Assembly: GCF_030063245.1 (NCBI RefSeq) | Contig: NZ_JASISR010000001.1 | Span: 213,633-277,632, forward strand | Direction of reading: 5' to 3' | From: Paenarthrobacter sp. PH39-S1 | GTDB taxonomy: Bacteria > Actinomycetota > Actinomycetes > Actinomycetales > Micrococcaceae | DNA: 64,000 bases | Shown: positions 46,685 to 55,619 of the stretch, one piece after another | Numbering within the stretch: position 1 is the stretch's first letter | Layout: the number at the start of each line of letters is the position of its first letter | Notes under the pieces: generated by a model | What the model saw: only the letters and a program-made list of their open reading frames with translations | Databases searched by the model: none | Told to the model about the DNA's origin: nothing | Position numbers and translations under genes: made by a program

Positions 46685-47119
46685 ATGGGGACCAGAGAAA
46701 GTTTGACTTTGCCTAATTTGATTTTGCTGCTGGCCACCACGCCGCCCAGCGATTCCCCGACCATCCGGCCGGGGCTGGATCCGGATCAGGTCAGCCCGGG
46801 TTTCCTCGGGTTCCTCTTCACCTTCGGCGTGGTGGTCATCATGTTTTTCCTCATCCGGGACATGGTCAAGCGGATCCGTCGGGTCCGCTACCGCGCCCAG
46901 GTCGAGGAAGATGCCCTCGCTGCGGAGGGCGACGGGGGTCAAGGTGACAAAGATCCGGGGGCAGGCGGACTGTTGCGGGCGGACGACGGCGGCGGGCGGC
47001 CCGGGCGGCCCGCCTCGGGTCAGAACTACGCGGGCGGCAAGCACGGCCCCGATGGGGACTTCCTGGGATCCGGGAAACAGGACGATGGACCGGCTGATGG
47101 ACCCCACGAGCGGAGCTGA
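46685..47119 (+). CDS. small membrane protein of unknown function
   Basis: A 144-residue protein with one clear transmembrane helix at about residues 40-58 (GFLFTFGVVVIMFFLIRDM) followed by a basic patch KRIRRVRYR and a disordered Gly/Asp-rich tail. Similar single-helix proteins sit next to mca in related genomes, but no function is known to me. GGAAGAG lies four bases before ATG 46685. Its end overlaps the DUF255 gene by 35 bases. Confidence 0.75.
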   Translation: MGTRESLTLPNLILLLATTPPSDSPTIRPGLDPDQVSPGFLGFLFTFGVVVIMFFLIRDMVKRIRRVRYRAQVEEDALAAEGDGGQGDKDPGAGGLLRADDGGGRPGRPASGQNYAGGKHGPDGDFLGSGKQDDGPADGPHERS

Positions 47120-49265
47120 CCCGAGCGGGTCCAATGCGCTGGCGGCTGAGCCGTCCGCGTATCTTCGCCAGCATGCCGGTAATCCGGTGCACTGGCAGCC
47201 CTTCGGCGACGCGGCGTTTGCGCAGTCCCGGGACAGGGATGTTCCCGTGTTTCTCTCCATCGGCTACGCGGCCTGTCATTGGTGCCACGTCATGGCCCAC
47301 GAATCATTCGAGGACGACGTCAGCGCGGAGTACCTGAACGCGCATTTTGTGCCGGTGAAGGTGGACCGTGAAGAACGTCCTGACGTGGACGCGGTCTACA
47401 TGGCCGCGACCCAGGCGATCAGCGGCGAGGGCGGCTGGCCGATGAGCGTCTTCCTGACACCTGACGGGCTTGCCTTCCATGCCGGCACGTACTTCGGTCC
47501 GCGGCCCGTCGCAGGCCGGCCATCCTTCCGCCAGGTCCTTGAGGCAGTGACCGAGGCCTGGCAGCAGCGCCGCGGTGATGTCGAGCACAGCGCCGCGCAG
47601 CTGGCAGCGGGGCTGGCCCACAGTCCGCTGAACCACATCGCGGGCCTCGGCCTGCCCGCAGAACCGCCCGGCGCGGACATCCTGACCGCTGCGGTGCGAG
47701 CGCTGGCTGCCTCCGAGGACCGCGCCGCGGGCGGCTTCGGCACCGCCCCCAAGTTCCCGCCGTCGTCGGTCCTGGAATTTTTGCTCCGCCACGCCGCCGC
47801 TGGCGGTCCCGCCGCCGCCGAAGCACGGTCGATGGCATCCCGGACGTTGACGGCGATGTCCGGTTCGGCGCTGTTCGACCAGCTGGCCGGCGGCTTTGCG
47901 CGGTATTCGGTGACCGCCGACTGGTCCCTGCCGCACTTCGAGAAAATGCTCTACGATAATGCCGCGCTGCTGCGGGTCTGTGCGCACTGGCTCCGGCTGC
48001 CCGACGGGTCGGACTTCCCCCGCGCCGATGCCGAGCGCGTGGTCCGGATGACGGCCGGCTGGCTGCTGGACGCGCTGCGGGTGGACGGCGGCGGGTTTGC
48101 CTCCTCCCTGGACGCCGATACCGTGATCGACGGCGTGCACCGGGAGGGCGCGACCTATCTGTGGACGGCTGAGCAACTCAGTGCCGGGGCCGCGGCAGCC
48201 GGATATCCGGACGACGGGCCGCGGCTCGCGCGGATGATGAATGTCGCTGGCCGCGTCCGGGCGGCCGGGAATTCGGCGGGTCGGGACCGCGCACCGGACG
48301 GATCCCCGCTGCACCCCGGATCCCCGCTGCACCCCGCTGGCCCGCTGGCCCCGGCGGACCGCCGGATCTGGGAACGGGTAAGCCCCGAACTGCTGCGGCA
48401 GCGCGCCGGACGGGTCCAGCCGCAGCGCGACGACAAGGTGGTGGCGGGCTGGAACGGGCTGGCCATCGCGGCACTTGCGGATGCCGGGTTATTGCTGGAC
48501 GAACCCACCTATCTGCAGGCTGCGGCGGCCGCCGCGGACTACTTAGAGACGGTGCACTGGGACGGTGCGGTATTGATCCGCGTCTCCCACGCCGCTGCAG
48601 CGCGGGGCATCGGCGGACTGCTGGAGGATTATGCGTTCTGCGCCGACGGGCTGCTGGCGCTCTACGCGGCCAGCGGAAACGAACGCTGGTACGTCCTGGC
48701 GGAAAAGCTGCTGCTGGCGGCCGAGCGGCGCTTTGTCCGGGACGGCGCGGTGGCGGATTCCGCGCCGGAATCCGAGCAGGTCTTTAATGCCGCCGGACGG
48801 GTGTCCTCGGCGGATCCGTTCGATAACGCCACCCCCAGCGGGACGTCAGCTTTCGCCGCTGCCCTGCTCAGCTATGCCGGCTACAGCGGATCCACCGGGC
48901 ACCGCGCCTTGGCGGAAGGCCTGCTGGGATGGCTGCCGACGGTGGCGGTCAAGGCCCCACGGGCAGCGGGCTGCGCCTTGGCCACCGCGCAGGCTATGCT
49001 GGCCGGCCCGCTGGAAGTCGCCATCGTCGGCCCGGACACGCCGGCCCGGGCGCAGCTGCTGCGCGGGGCGGCACTGGACCCTTCGCCGGGACTGATCATC
49101 GCCGTTGGGAGCGGCACCAGCGGTGGCAGCGGCATTGGGACTTCGGTACCGCTGCTGTCCGGACGGGGGAGCGGGGAGTCGGCGCTGGCCTACGTCTGCC
49201 GGATGATGGTGTGCCTGCAACCCGTGGCAACGGCCGACGAGCTGCGCCGGGCCCTGAACCCGTAG
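47085..49265 (+). CDS. DUF255 thioredoxin-domain protein (YyaL / SPATA20-like)
   Basis: A ~726-residue protein with an N-terminal thioredoxin-like domain (SIGYAACHWCHVMAHESF, CxxC-type pair; VKVDREERPDVD; GWPMSVFLTPDG) and a large alpha/alpha-barrel part with GGFARYSVTADWSLPHFEKML and KVVAGWNGLAIAALA. The family is widespread with no settled reaction; homology to six-hairpin glycosidases suggests carbohydrate handling, which is inference. ATG 47085 has CAGGACG upstream; ATG 47097 is an alternative. A Pro/Leu/His-rich insert near residue 400 contains a repeated PLHP segment. Confidence 0.9.
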   Translation: MDRLMDPTSGADPSGSNALAAEPSAYLRQHAGNPVHWQPFGDAAFAQSRDRDVPVFLSIGYAACHWCHVMAHESFEDDVSAEYLNAHFVPVKVDREERPDVDAVYMAATQAISGEGGWPMSVFLTPDGLAFHAGTYFGPRPVAGRPSFRQVLEAVTEAWQQRRGDVEHSAAQLAAGLAHSPLNHIAGLGLPAEPPGADILTAAVRALAASEDRAAGGFGTAPKFPPSSVLEFLLRHAAAGGPAAAEARSMASRTLTAMSGSALFDQLAGGFARYSVTADWSLPHFEKMLYDNAALLRVCAHWLRLPDGSDFPRADAERVVRMTAGWLLDALRVDGGGFASSLDADTVIDGVHREGATYLWTAEQLSAGAAAAGYPDDGPRLARMMNVAGRVRAAGNSAGRDRAPDGSPLHPGSPLHPAGPLAPADRRIWERVSPELLRQRAGRVQPQRDDKVVAGWNGLAIAALADAGLLLDEPTYLQAAAAAADYLETVHWDGAVLIRVSHAAAARGIGGLLEDYAFCADGLLALYAASGNERWYVLAEKLLLAAERRFVRDGAVADSAPESEQVFNAAGRVSSADPFDNATPSGTSAFAAALLSYAGYSGSTGHRALAEGLLGWLPTVAVKAPRAAGCALATAQAMLAGPLEVAIVGPDTPARAQLLRGAALDPSPGLIIAVGSGTSGGSGIGTSVPLLSGRGSGESALAYVCRMMVCLQPVATADELRRALNP

Positions 49266-49347
49266 TCTGCAGAGCGCGTAGTCTGCAGAGCGCCCGCGAA
49301 CCGCCGGTGGCATCCCACAGCAGCCGGCAGCCGGCAGCGATCAGCTG

Positions 49348-50172
49348 TCAGCGCAGGACGGCGATCACGATGGCCACAAACTGGGCAGCAAATCCCACCA
49401 CGGTGAAGGCATGGAAGAGTTCGTGGAAGCCGAAATGCTGCGGGCTGAAGTTGGGTTTTTTGATGCCATACACCACCGCCCCGGCGATGTAGAACGCTCC
49501 ACCCAGACAAATCAGCACGCTTGCCGGGACATTGGCGGCGAAGAAATCCGGCATGAAAAAGACCGCCGCCATCCCCAACACCACATAAATCGGCACATAG
49601 AGCCAGCGCGGCGCACCCACCCACAGCACCCGAAAGAGCACTCCGGCGATGGCCCCGGTCCAGATCACCCACAGCAGCAAGGTGGCCTTCGACTCCGGCA
49701 GCAGCAGTGCCGAGAGCGGAGTGTACGAGCCGGCGATCACCAGCATGATGTTGGTGTGGTCCAGTCGTTTTAACACGGCCTTGGTCCTCGGCTGCCAGTT
49801 CCCGCGGTGATATAGCGCACTCGTGCCAAAAAGAAGGATTCCGGTAATGGCGTACACGGCGGAGGTGATGCTGGCCAGCGGCGACGTGGCGATGCCGGTC
49901 AGCACTATGCCGGCCATAATGGCCACCGGTGTCGCACCGGCGTGGATCCAGCCCCGCCAGCTGGGCTTGATCTCCATGGCATCCGCCAGCTTCTCCGCGG
50001 CGGCACCGAGCGGACCGTACCCGCCGTCCGGCGCCCCGTTTGCCAACCCACCACCAGCCGACCCGTCCGACCCGGCCGCAGCGCCGGCGCGGTGCGCTGG
50101 CTGGGTCGGAAAACGTGCGGATTGCTGCGGATTCCCGGAGGCCGGGGAGGGAGAAGACGCCGTGCCATTCAT
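49348..50172 (-). CDS. hemolysin III / TrhA family membrane protein
   Basis: A 274-residue protein with seven helices after a ~70-residue Gly/Ala/Pro-rich start. The metal-binding motifs typical of the PAQR/HlyIII superfamily are SALYHRG and LKRLDHTNIMLVIAGSYTP, and GFHELFHAFTVVG near the C-terminus. TrhA members influence membrane-lipid balance. ATG 50172 follows the minus-strand -10 TAGAAT (50184-50179) by six bases, a leaderless arrangement. It converges with the DUF255 gene. Confidence 0.92.
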   Translation of the reverse strand: MNGTASSPSPASGNPQQSARFPTQPAHRAGAAAGSDGSAGGGLANGAPDGGYGPLGAAAEKLADAMEIKPSWRGWIHAGATPVAIMAGIVLTGIATSPLASITSAVYAITGILLFGTSALYHRGNWQPRTKAVLKRLDHTNIMLVIAGSYTPLSALLLPESKATLLLWVIWTGAIAGVLFRVLWVGAPRWLYVPIYVVLGMAAVFFMPDFFAANVPASVLICLGGAFYIAGAVVYGIKKPNFSPQHFGFHELFHAFTVVGFAAQFVAIVIAVLR

Positions 50173-50348
50173 ATCCGGATTCTAACTGAGCATGCCGTCT
50201 CCCCGCGCGGGCAGTCCCTGTGCGGCGCCCGGATGCCGGACCCGGGCAGGGCCGCCGCGGTGCCCACAGGGCCGCACCGCGGGGTAACGTAGGGGGTGCA
50301 TATCAGCGCGGCCGCTAGGGCCCAGCAGTGGAAGCCAGGTGACAATCT

Positions 50349-51131
50349 TTGCAGCCGTACTTGTCGCCCAAGAGGCTGCCCGGACTGGTTTACGACTTCT
50401 ACGAGCGCCGGCTGACCCGGGCGCTGAAACTGGACAGGATCCCCAACCACATCGGCGTCATGGTCGATGGAAACCGGCGCTGGGCCAGGCAATTCAACGC
50501 ACCTACCCGCCAGGGACACCAGGCCGGGGCGGATAAGATCCTCGAGTTCCTCGGCTGGTGCCAGGAATTGGGCGTCAAGGTGGTGACGCTGTACATGCTC
50601 TCGACGGACAACATGAGCCGTTCGCCCGATGAGCTCGATGAGCTGATGGGCATCATTGCGAACACCCTGGACATCCTGGATGCGGACAGCAAGATCAGCG
50701 TCCACGCGATGGGAGCGCCGGAACTGCTGCCGGATTACCTCTCGGACCGGCTGTCCACGCTCGCTGCCCGGCGTCCCGAGCAGGAGGGCATTCACGTCAA
50801 CGTGGCCATAGGCTACGGTGGCCGACGCGAGATCGTGGACGCCGTGCGTGAGCTGCTGCACGACGCCGTGGCCAAGGGTCATGACATCGGCAAGCTCGCC
50901 GATGAACTCGACGTGGACGACATCTCCAAGTACCTTTACACCCGCGGCCAGCCCGATCCGGATCTGGTGATCCGCACTTCCGGTGAACAGCGGCTTTCCG
51001 GTTTCCTGATGTGGCAGAGCGCGTACAGCGAGTTTTATTTCTGTGAGGCGCTGTGGCCGGCCTTCCGGAAGATTGATTTCCTGCGCGCACTGCGGGACTA
51101 CGCCGGCCGGCAGCGCCGCTTCGGCGCCTGA
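50349..51131 (+). CDS. uppS: isoprenyl transferase (cis-prenyl diphosphate synthase, UppS family)
   Basis: A 260-residue cis-prenyltransferase making polyprenyl diphosphate, the lipid carrier of cell-wall synthesis. IPNHIGVMVDGNRRWARQ contains the catalytic Asp, LYMLSTDNMSRSPDEL is the substrate loop, and DLVIRTSGEQRLSGFLMWQSAYSEFYF is the Mg/PPi binding end. Actinobacteria often have two such enzymes; this could be the short- or the long-chain one. TTG 50349 has AGGTGA seven bases upstream. Confidence 0.93.
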   Translation: MQPYLSPKRLPGLVYDFYERRLTRALKLDRIPNHIGVMVDGNRRWARQFNAPTRQGHQAGADKILEFLGWCQELGVKVVTLYMLSTDNMSRSPDELDELMGIIANTLDILDADSKISVHAMGAPELLPDYLSDRLSTLAARRPEQEGIHVNVAIGYGGRREIVDAVRELLHDAVAKGHDIGKLADELDVDDISKYLYTRGQPDPDLVIRTSGEQRLSGFLMWQSAYSEFYFCEALWPAFRKIDFLRALRDYAGRQRRFGA

Positions 51132-51149
51132 ACGGATCGAAAAAATCCG

Positions 51150-51794
51150 ATGCACCGGCACCACCGGACGGAAATAGTCCTCGCCGTCGGGCTTTCGGCG
51201 GTCGCCGGTTTTGTTGACGCCATCGGCTTTATACATTTGGGTGGCTACTTTGTTTCCTTTATGAGCGGCAACTCCACCCGGGCCGGTGCCCTTCTGGCCG
51301 ACGGATCTTGGCTGGGTGTAGCCCTGGCGATGGGTCTGGTGGCAGCATTTTTGACAGGTGTCATTGCCGGTTCGCTGCTGCGCCGGACGGTACCGGTGCA
51401 CAAGCGCATCGTAGTTCTGCTGTGCATCGCAGCGATGCTGGCAGCCGCGGCTGTGTTGTTCGATGCTGGCTTCTGGGTGTCCCTGGTTCCTCCGATGATG
51501 GCGTTCGCCATGGGCGCGGAGAACGTCGTCTTTGAACGTGACGGGGAGGTGAGCATCGGACTGACCTATATGACCGGAACGTTGGTGAAGATGGGGCAGC
51601 GGATTGCGGGGGCGCTCGCTGGTGGCGAAAGGCTCGGTTGGCTGCGGTACTTTCTGCTGTGGTTCGCACTGACCTGCGGCTCCATCATGGGCGGTCTGGC
51701 ATACCATGCGCTAAGCCTGGACGCGCTGTGGTTGGCGGTTGCCGGAATACTGACCGCAACGTTGATATCCCGCAGGGTTCCGGTTCACGAGTAA
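51150..51794 (+). CDS. DUF1275 (YoaK-like) membrane protein
   Basis: A 214-residue protein with about six hydrophobic segments. VAGFVDAIGFIHLGGYFVSF and MSGNSTRAG at the start, then LTYMTGTLVKMGQRI, match DUF1275. The function is unknown. It starts 18 bases after uppS, so is probably in the same transcript, though this may just reflect packing. Confidence 0.87.
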   Translation: MHRHHRTEIVLAVGLSAVAGFVDAIGFIHLGGYFVSFMSGNSTRAGALLADGSWLGVALAMGLVAAFLTGVIAGSLLRRTVPVHKRIVVLLCIAAMLAAAAVLFDAGFWVSLVPPMMAFAMGAENVVFERDGEVSIGLTYMTGTLVKMGQRIAGALAGGERLGWLRYFLLWFALTCGSIMGGLAYHALSLDALWLAVAGILTATLISRRVPVHE

Positions 51795-51940
51795 CGGCAT
51801 CCCGGGCTGTCCACAGCGGACGGCAGTCGTTCACCCGCTGTTCATCGACACACCGCGTGGCCGGAACGCGTAAAATCCAGAATTAGGCGTAGTTTAGGTG
51901 CTATCGGAGGGCCCAATGCCTGACGATCGGGAGGCCGGCT

Positions 51941-52063
51941 ATGAAGCGCGTTTTTGCGCGGAATACATCGCGGGGCCGCGTGCGGCCTACCGGGCCGCCC
52001 GCCTCACCCCTAGTAAATCCGGGTGCGTGCGCCCGGGACTGGAGTCGATGTGGCTATTTCTGA
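51941..52063 (+). CDS. small ORF overlapping the PIN-PhoH gene
   Basis: A 40-codon frame ([18 protein letters not shown] and on) begins at ATG 51941 with GGGAGG close upstream and ends with TGA at 52061-52063, 14 bases inside the PIN-PhoH gene. It is short, basic and unrecognised. In mycobacteria a small antitoxin-like gene (phoAT) overlaps phoH2, so an equivalent is possible. A second frame from ATG 51916 with GGAGG has [18 protein letters not shown] and runs further into the gene. Neither is proven. Confidence 0.3.
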   Translation: MKRVFARNTSRGRVRPTGPPASPLVNPGACARDWSRCGYF

Positions 52064-53378
52064 ACGAGCCCAGGTTGAACAGACGACGGCGGAGCATAGC
52101 TTTGTGGTGGACACTTCGGTGCTGCTTTCCGACCCGCACGCGATACTCCGCTTTGCCGAGCATGAAGTCATCCTGCCCATCGTGGTCATCAGCGAATTGG
52201 AAAAGAAACGCCACGACCCCGAACTGGGGTATTTTGCCCGCAAGGCGCTGCGGCTGCTCGATGAGCTGCGGATAAAGCACGGCGGCCTGGATCAGGTGAT
52301 CCCACTCGGGGAAGAGGGCGGATCATTGCGGGTGGAACTGAACCACATTTCCTCCGACGTTTTGCCGGCCGGATTCCGCAATGGGGACAATGACAGCCGA
52401 ATCCTGGCCGTGGCCAAAAACCTGGCCAATGAGGGCCGCAACGTGACCGTGGTGTCCAAGGACCTGCCGATGCGGGTGAAAGCCTCGGCGATGGGGCTGC
52501 AGGCGGACGAATACCGCAACGAACTGGTCAAGGATTCGGGCTGGACCGGGGTGGCCGAACTGGACGTCCGCGATGACGAGGTCGGCGCGTTGTACAACCA
52601 TGAGCCGGTGTTCATCCCCGCGGCCGCGGAAATGCCTGCTAATACGGGGCTGGTGCTGCTCTCGAACCGCGGCTCGGCACTGGGCCGGGTCGGTGCGGAC
52701 AAACAGGTCCGGTTGGTCAAGGGTGACAGGGACGTCTTTGGGCTGCACGGCCGCTCGGCGGAGCAGCGGTTGGCCATCGACCTGCTGATGGATCCGGAGG
52801 TCGGCATTGTTTCGCTCGGCGGCCGGGCCGGGACCGGGAAGTCGGCGCTGGCCCTGTGCGCGGGACTTGAGGCTGTGCTGGAACGCCGCGAGCACCGCAA
52901 GGTGTTGGTGTTCCGCCCACTGTACGCCGTCGGCGGTCAGGAGCTCGGCTACCTGCCCGGATCGGAGAGCGAGAAGATGAACCCCTGGGCGCAGGCGGTC
53001 TTCGACACCCTCGGCGCGCTGGTTTCACAGGAGGTGGTCGAAGAGGTGATGGACCGCGGCATGCTCGAGGTGCTGCCGCTGACGCACATCCGCGGACGGT
53101 CCCTGCACGACTCTTTCGTGATCGTGGATGAGGCCCAGTCGCTGGAGAAGAACGTGCTGCTGACGGTGATGAGCAGAATTGGGCAGAACTCCAAAATCGT
53201 GCTGACGCATGATGTCGCCCAACGCGACAACCTCCGGGTGGGACGTTATGACGGGATTGCCGCCGTCGTCGAGATCCTCAAGGGCCATCCGCTGTTCGGT
53301 CATGTCACGCTGACCCGGTCTGAGCGATCACCGATCGCCGCACTCGTCACGGAACTGCTCGAAGGCACGGACATCTGA
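52050..53378 (+). CDS. phoH2: PIN-PhoH fusion protein (PhoH2-type RNA helicase/RNase)
   Basis: A 442-residue protein with an N-terminal PIN nuclease domain ([11 protein letters not shown] with Asp, [37 protein letters not shown]) and a C-terminal PhoH ATPase ([18 protein letters not shown] as Walker [16 protein letters not shown] as Walker [12 protein letters not shown]). PhoH2 of mycobacteria unwinds and cuts RNA. GTG 52050 has GGAG five bases upstream; an upstream GTG adds nine unconserved residues. A strong hairpin lies eight bases after the stop. Confidence 0.93.
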   Translation: MAISERAQVEQTTAEHSFVVDTSVLLSDPHAILRFAEHEVILPIVVISELEKKRHDPELGYFARKALRLLDELRIKHGGLDQVIPLGEEGGSLRVELNHISSDVLPAGFRNGDNDSRILAVAKNLANEGRNVTVVSKDLPMRVKASAMGLQADEYRNELVKDSGWTGVAELDVRDDEVGALYNHEPVFIPAAAEMPANTGLVLLSNRGSALGRVGADKQVRLVKGDRDVFGLHGRSAEQRLAIDLLMDPEVGIVSLGGRAGTGKSALALCAGLEAVLERREHRKVLVFRPLYAVGGQELGYLPGSESEKMNPWAQAVFDTLGALVSQEVVEEVMDRGMLEVLPLTHIRGRSLHDSFVIVDEAQSLEKNVLLTVMSRIGQNSKIVLTHDVAQRDNLRVGRYDGIAAVVEILKGHPLFGHVTLTRSERSPIAALVTELLEGTDI

Positions 53379-53386
53379 CCCGCCGA

Positions 53387-53437
53387 GTGGGGACATCTGC
53401 CCTGTGGACGGGAGCTTTCGGGGGCAGATGTACCCAC
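53387..53437 (+). terminator. hairpin after the PIN-PhoH gene
   Basis: GTGGGGACATCTGCCC (53387-53402) pairs with GGGCAGATGTACCCAC (53422-53437), one mismatch in 16. Downstream, GCGTGTGGTGTTTTT is present twice (about 53447 and 53471). Confidence 0.75.
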
Positions 53438-53527
53438 TGGCCTGTAAGCGTGTGGTGTTTTTTGCGGCAGCGTGTGGTGTTTTTGGGGCAAGGGGCGCAG
53501 AGGTTTTGGGGCGGGCGGCAGGACTGT

Positions 53528-54421
53528 TCAGGCGCTTGGCCCGACGTCCCAGCTGATGTGACTGCGGACATCGGTGAGCCCCATGCTGACCTCCACGAAG
53601 AGATCGTCCAGCATGTACTCGTCCACGCCCAGAATTTTCAGCCAGTGCCCGGCCCCCGTGGTGGGACCATCCAACGACTGACTGGCGACGCAGACTCCGG
53701 TGCCGGCGTCGATGCGAACCGCGGTTCGTCCGGGATACAGCAACGGATGCTCCGCCACCACCGGCCGGTACGACGGGTTCGGCGTCAGGATGCTCTCCAG
53801 CGCCGGCCGGCCCTCATGATCCACGAGGGCAATGGGACCCGGTTCGGTCACGTTGGCAAAGGGGAAATCCAGCGGAACCGGGGCATCGCCGGCGAGCTCC
53901 ACCGGGTCCAGCAGTGCGGGGAACCGGCCGTCGCCGAACCGGGGCTCACCGTAGGCGGCTTCCGGACGACGGCGGACCAGGCCTCCGTCGTCGTACACCG
54001 GTGTGACCAGATGGGCCGGCAACAGCCAAGGCTTCCGGCGGCCGCTGATGAACAGGCCGTCCTTGGAATCGTTGATCCCCGTGGTGCTGTGCAGCAGCGT
54101 GCCATCCGGGGTCTCCACGCGAAGTGCATGCGGACGGCGGAGCCAGCAGTTGACCGTCGCATCGGGTTCCTGGACGGCGCCGGTTTCGTCCGTGCTGCCC
54201 GGGCCTTCTGCGCCGTCTGCGGCGTCTTGGCTGGCTTGGCTGGCTGATTCGTCTGAATTGGCTGGGGCACCTGGCTCACCTGGCTCGGCTGGGTCGCCCG
54301 CGGCGTCCATGGCGTCGAAGGCCCCGGGCGCCTGCCGGAAACGCAGTTCAAAGCGCAGGCTCTGCCATTTCCACGGTGATGACCTGCACAAGTCTCTGAA
54401 TTGCTCCACGGGCCCAGTCAT
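53528..54421 (-). CDS. protein of unknown function, actinobacterial
   Basis: A 297-residue soluble protein. It starts TGPVEQFRDLCRSSPWKWQS and contains the motif region RVETPDGTLLHSTTG, YRPVVAEHPLLYPGRTAVRID and LGVDEYMLDDLFVEVSM. I do not recognise a characterised family; there are no membrane segments. The N-terminal third holds a low-complexity acidic linker (PGEPGAPANSDESASQ) that comes from GGCTGGCTT-type repeats at about 54225-54300. ATG 54421 is preceded on the minus strand by TAAACT (54433-54428) with six bases between, a leaderless start. Confidence 0.7.
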   Translation of the reverse strand: MTGPVEQFRDLCRSSPWKWQSLRFELRFRQAPGAFDAMDAAGDPAEPGEPGAPANSDESASQASQDAADGAEGPGSTDETGAVQEPDATVNCWLRRPHALRVETPDGTLLHSTTGINDSKDGLFISGRRKPWLLPAHLVTPVYDDGGLVRRRPEAAYGEPRFGDGRFPALLDPVELAGDAPVPLDFPFANVTEPGPIALVDHEGRPALESILTPNPSYRPVVAEHPLLYPGRTAVRIDAGTGVCVASQSLDGPTTGAGHWLKILGVDEYMLDDLFVEVSMGLTDVRSHISWDVGPSA

Positions 54422-54497
54422 ATCCACAGTTTACTCAGTCATGTCCACAGCTTTCCCGGGTCTGGGCGCGCAGGGCACCGTCCAGTAATATCCAGCT

Positions 54498-55007
54498 ATG
54501 ATCACACGCCTGACCGGGCTTTGGACGGACCATCCAGTGGCGGCCTGGTTGGTGCTGCTGGCCTGCGCCGGACTGGTGTTGGCGGCCGTGCGGCTGACCG
54601 TGATTGACATCCGCAGTCACCGGCTGCCGGACCGGATTGTCTTTCCGTCCTTCGGGGCGGCAATGGTGCTTCTGCTGGCGGCTGGTTTTGCCGCCGGCGA
54701 TTTCCGTACCGCGGTCCGGACGCTGCTTGGGGCGATGGTGCTGGGGGCCTTTTATCTACTGCTGCGGCTGATTTACCCTGCCGGAATGGGACTGGGAGAC
54801 GTAAAACTGGCTGCCCTGCTGGGACTGTATCTGGGCTACCTCGGCTGGCCGCAGGTGCTGTTCGGCACGATGACGGGGTTCCTGCTTGGAGGCCTGTGCG
54901 GCATCGTGCTGATCGTCACGCGGCTGGGTGGCCCGAAGACGCAGATACCCTTTGGTCCGTTTATGCTGGCAGGCGCCCTCGCCGTCATGCTTGTCCCCGC
55001 CGGTTAA
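54498..55007 (+). CDS. type 4 prepilin peptidase (A24 family), short form
   Basis: A 169-residue membrane aspartic protease with about six helices. The two catalytic Asp motifs are present as VIDIRSHRLPDRI near residue 37 and GMGLGDVKLAALLG near 97. It lacks the N-terminal methyltransferase domain, like many actinobacterial forms. No pilin or Flp/Tad genes are in the window, so its substrates are elsewhere. TAATAT at 54486-54491 ends six bases before ATG 54498, a leaderless start. Confidence 0.9.
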   Translation: MITRLTGLWTDHPVAAWLVLLACAGLVLAAVRLTVIDIRSHRLPDRIVFPSFGAAMVLLLAAGFAAGDFRTAVRTLLGAMVLGAFYLLLRLIYPAGMGLGDVKLAALLGLYLGYLGWPQVLFGTMTGFLLGGLCGIVLIVTRLGGPKTQIPFGPFMLAGALAVMLVPAG

Positions 55008-55015
55008 GGTGGGGT

Positions 55016-55486
55016 ATGCCTACCCCCGGATTCATTTTGGCCCTGCGAGAAAAGATTGGCCATGATCTGCTGTGGCTGCCCGGTGTGACGGTGGCGGCGT
55101 TCGACGACGGCGGCAGGGTGCTGCTGGGCCAGCGCGCCGACACGGCGCAGTGGACTCTGATCACCGGGATCCTGGACCCGGGTGAGGAACCCGCGGTGGG
55201 CGGTGCCCGTGAGGTGCTGGAGGAGACCGGCGTTGTGGTGCTGATCGAGAGTCTGGTCGCGGTGCACAGCCAGCCTCCCGTGGAATTCGTCAACAAGGAC
55301 CGCTGCCAGTTCATGAATCTGGTGTTCCGGGCCCGTGCGGTGTCCGGTGCAGCACGGGTGAATGACGACGAGTCGACGGCGGTCGGCTGGTTCGGCCTCG
55401 ATGAACTACCGCCGCTGGGGGAGGCACATCTGCAGCGGCTGCAGTGGGCCCTCGATTTCGCCGGTGAGACGTACTTCTCGCGCTAA
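55016..55486 (+). CDS. NUDIX hydrolase
   Basis: A 156-residue hydrolase of nucleoside diphosphate-linked compounds. The NUDIX box, fitting Gx5Ex7REUxEExGU, begins in GILDPGEEPAVGGAREVLEE and continues TGV. The substrate is unknown. It starts eight bases after the prepilin peptidase stop. TAAGGT (55005-55010) five bases upstream may be a -10 for a leaderless message, or both genes share one transcript. Confidence 0.92.
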   Translation: MPTPGFILALREKIGHDLLWLPGVTVAAFDDGGRVLLGQRADTAQWTLITGILDPGEEPAVGGAREVLEETGVVVLIESLVAVHSQPPVEFVNKDRCQFMNLVFRARAVSGAARVNDDESTAVGWFGLDELPPLGEAHLQRLQWALDFAGETYFSR

Positions 55487-55619
55487 CGGTTCGCGGCCTC
55501 CTTAAGCCCGTGTCCGCCGTCGTCCATCAAGTCCGTTGGACCTCCGGTCAGCACCATGACCAGCGCCGTCATTAGTGAAGCGCGGTCGCTGGTGCGGCAA
55601 ATTCCTGCCGCGGATACGG

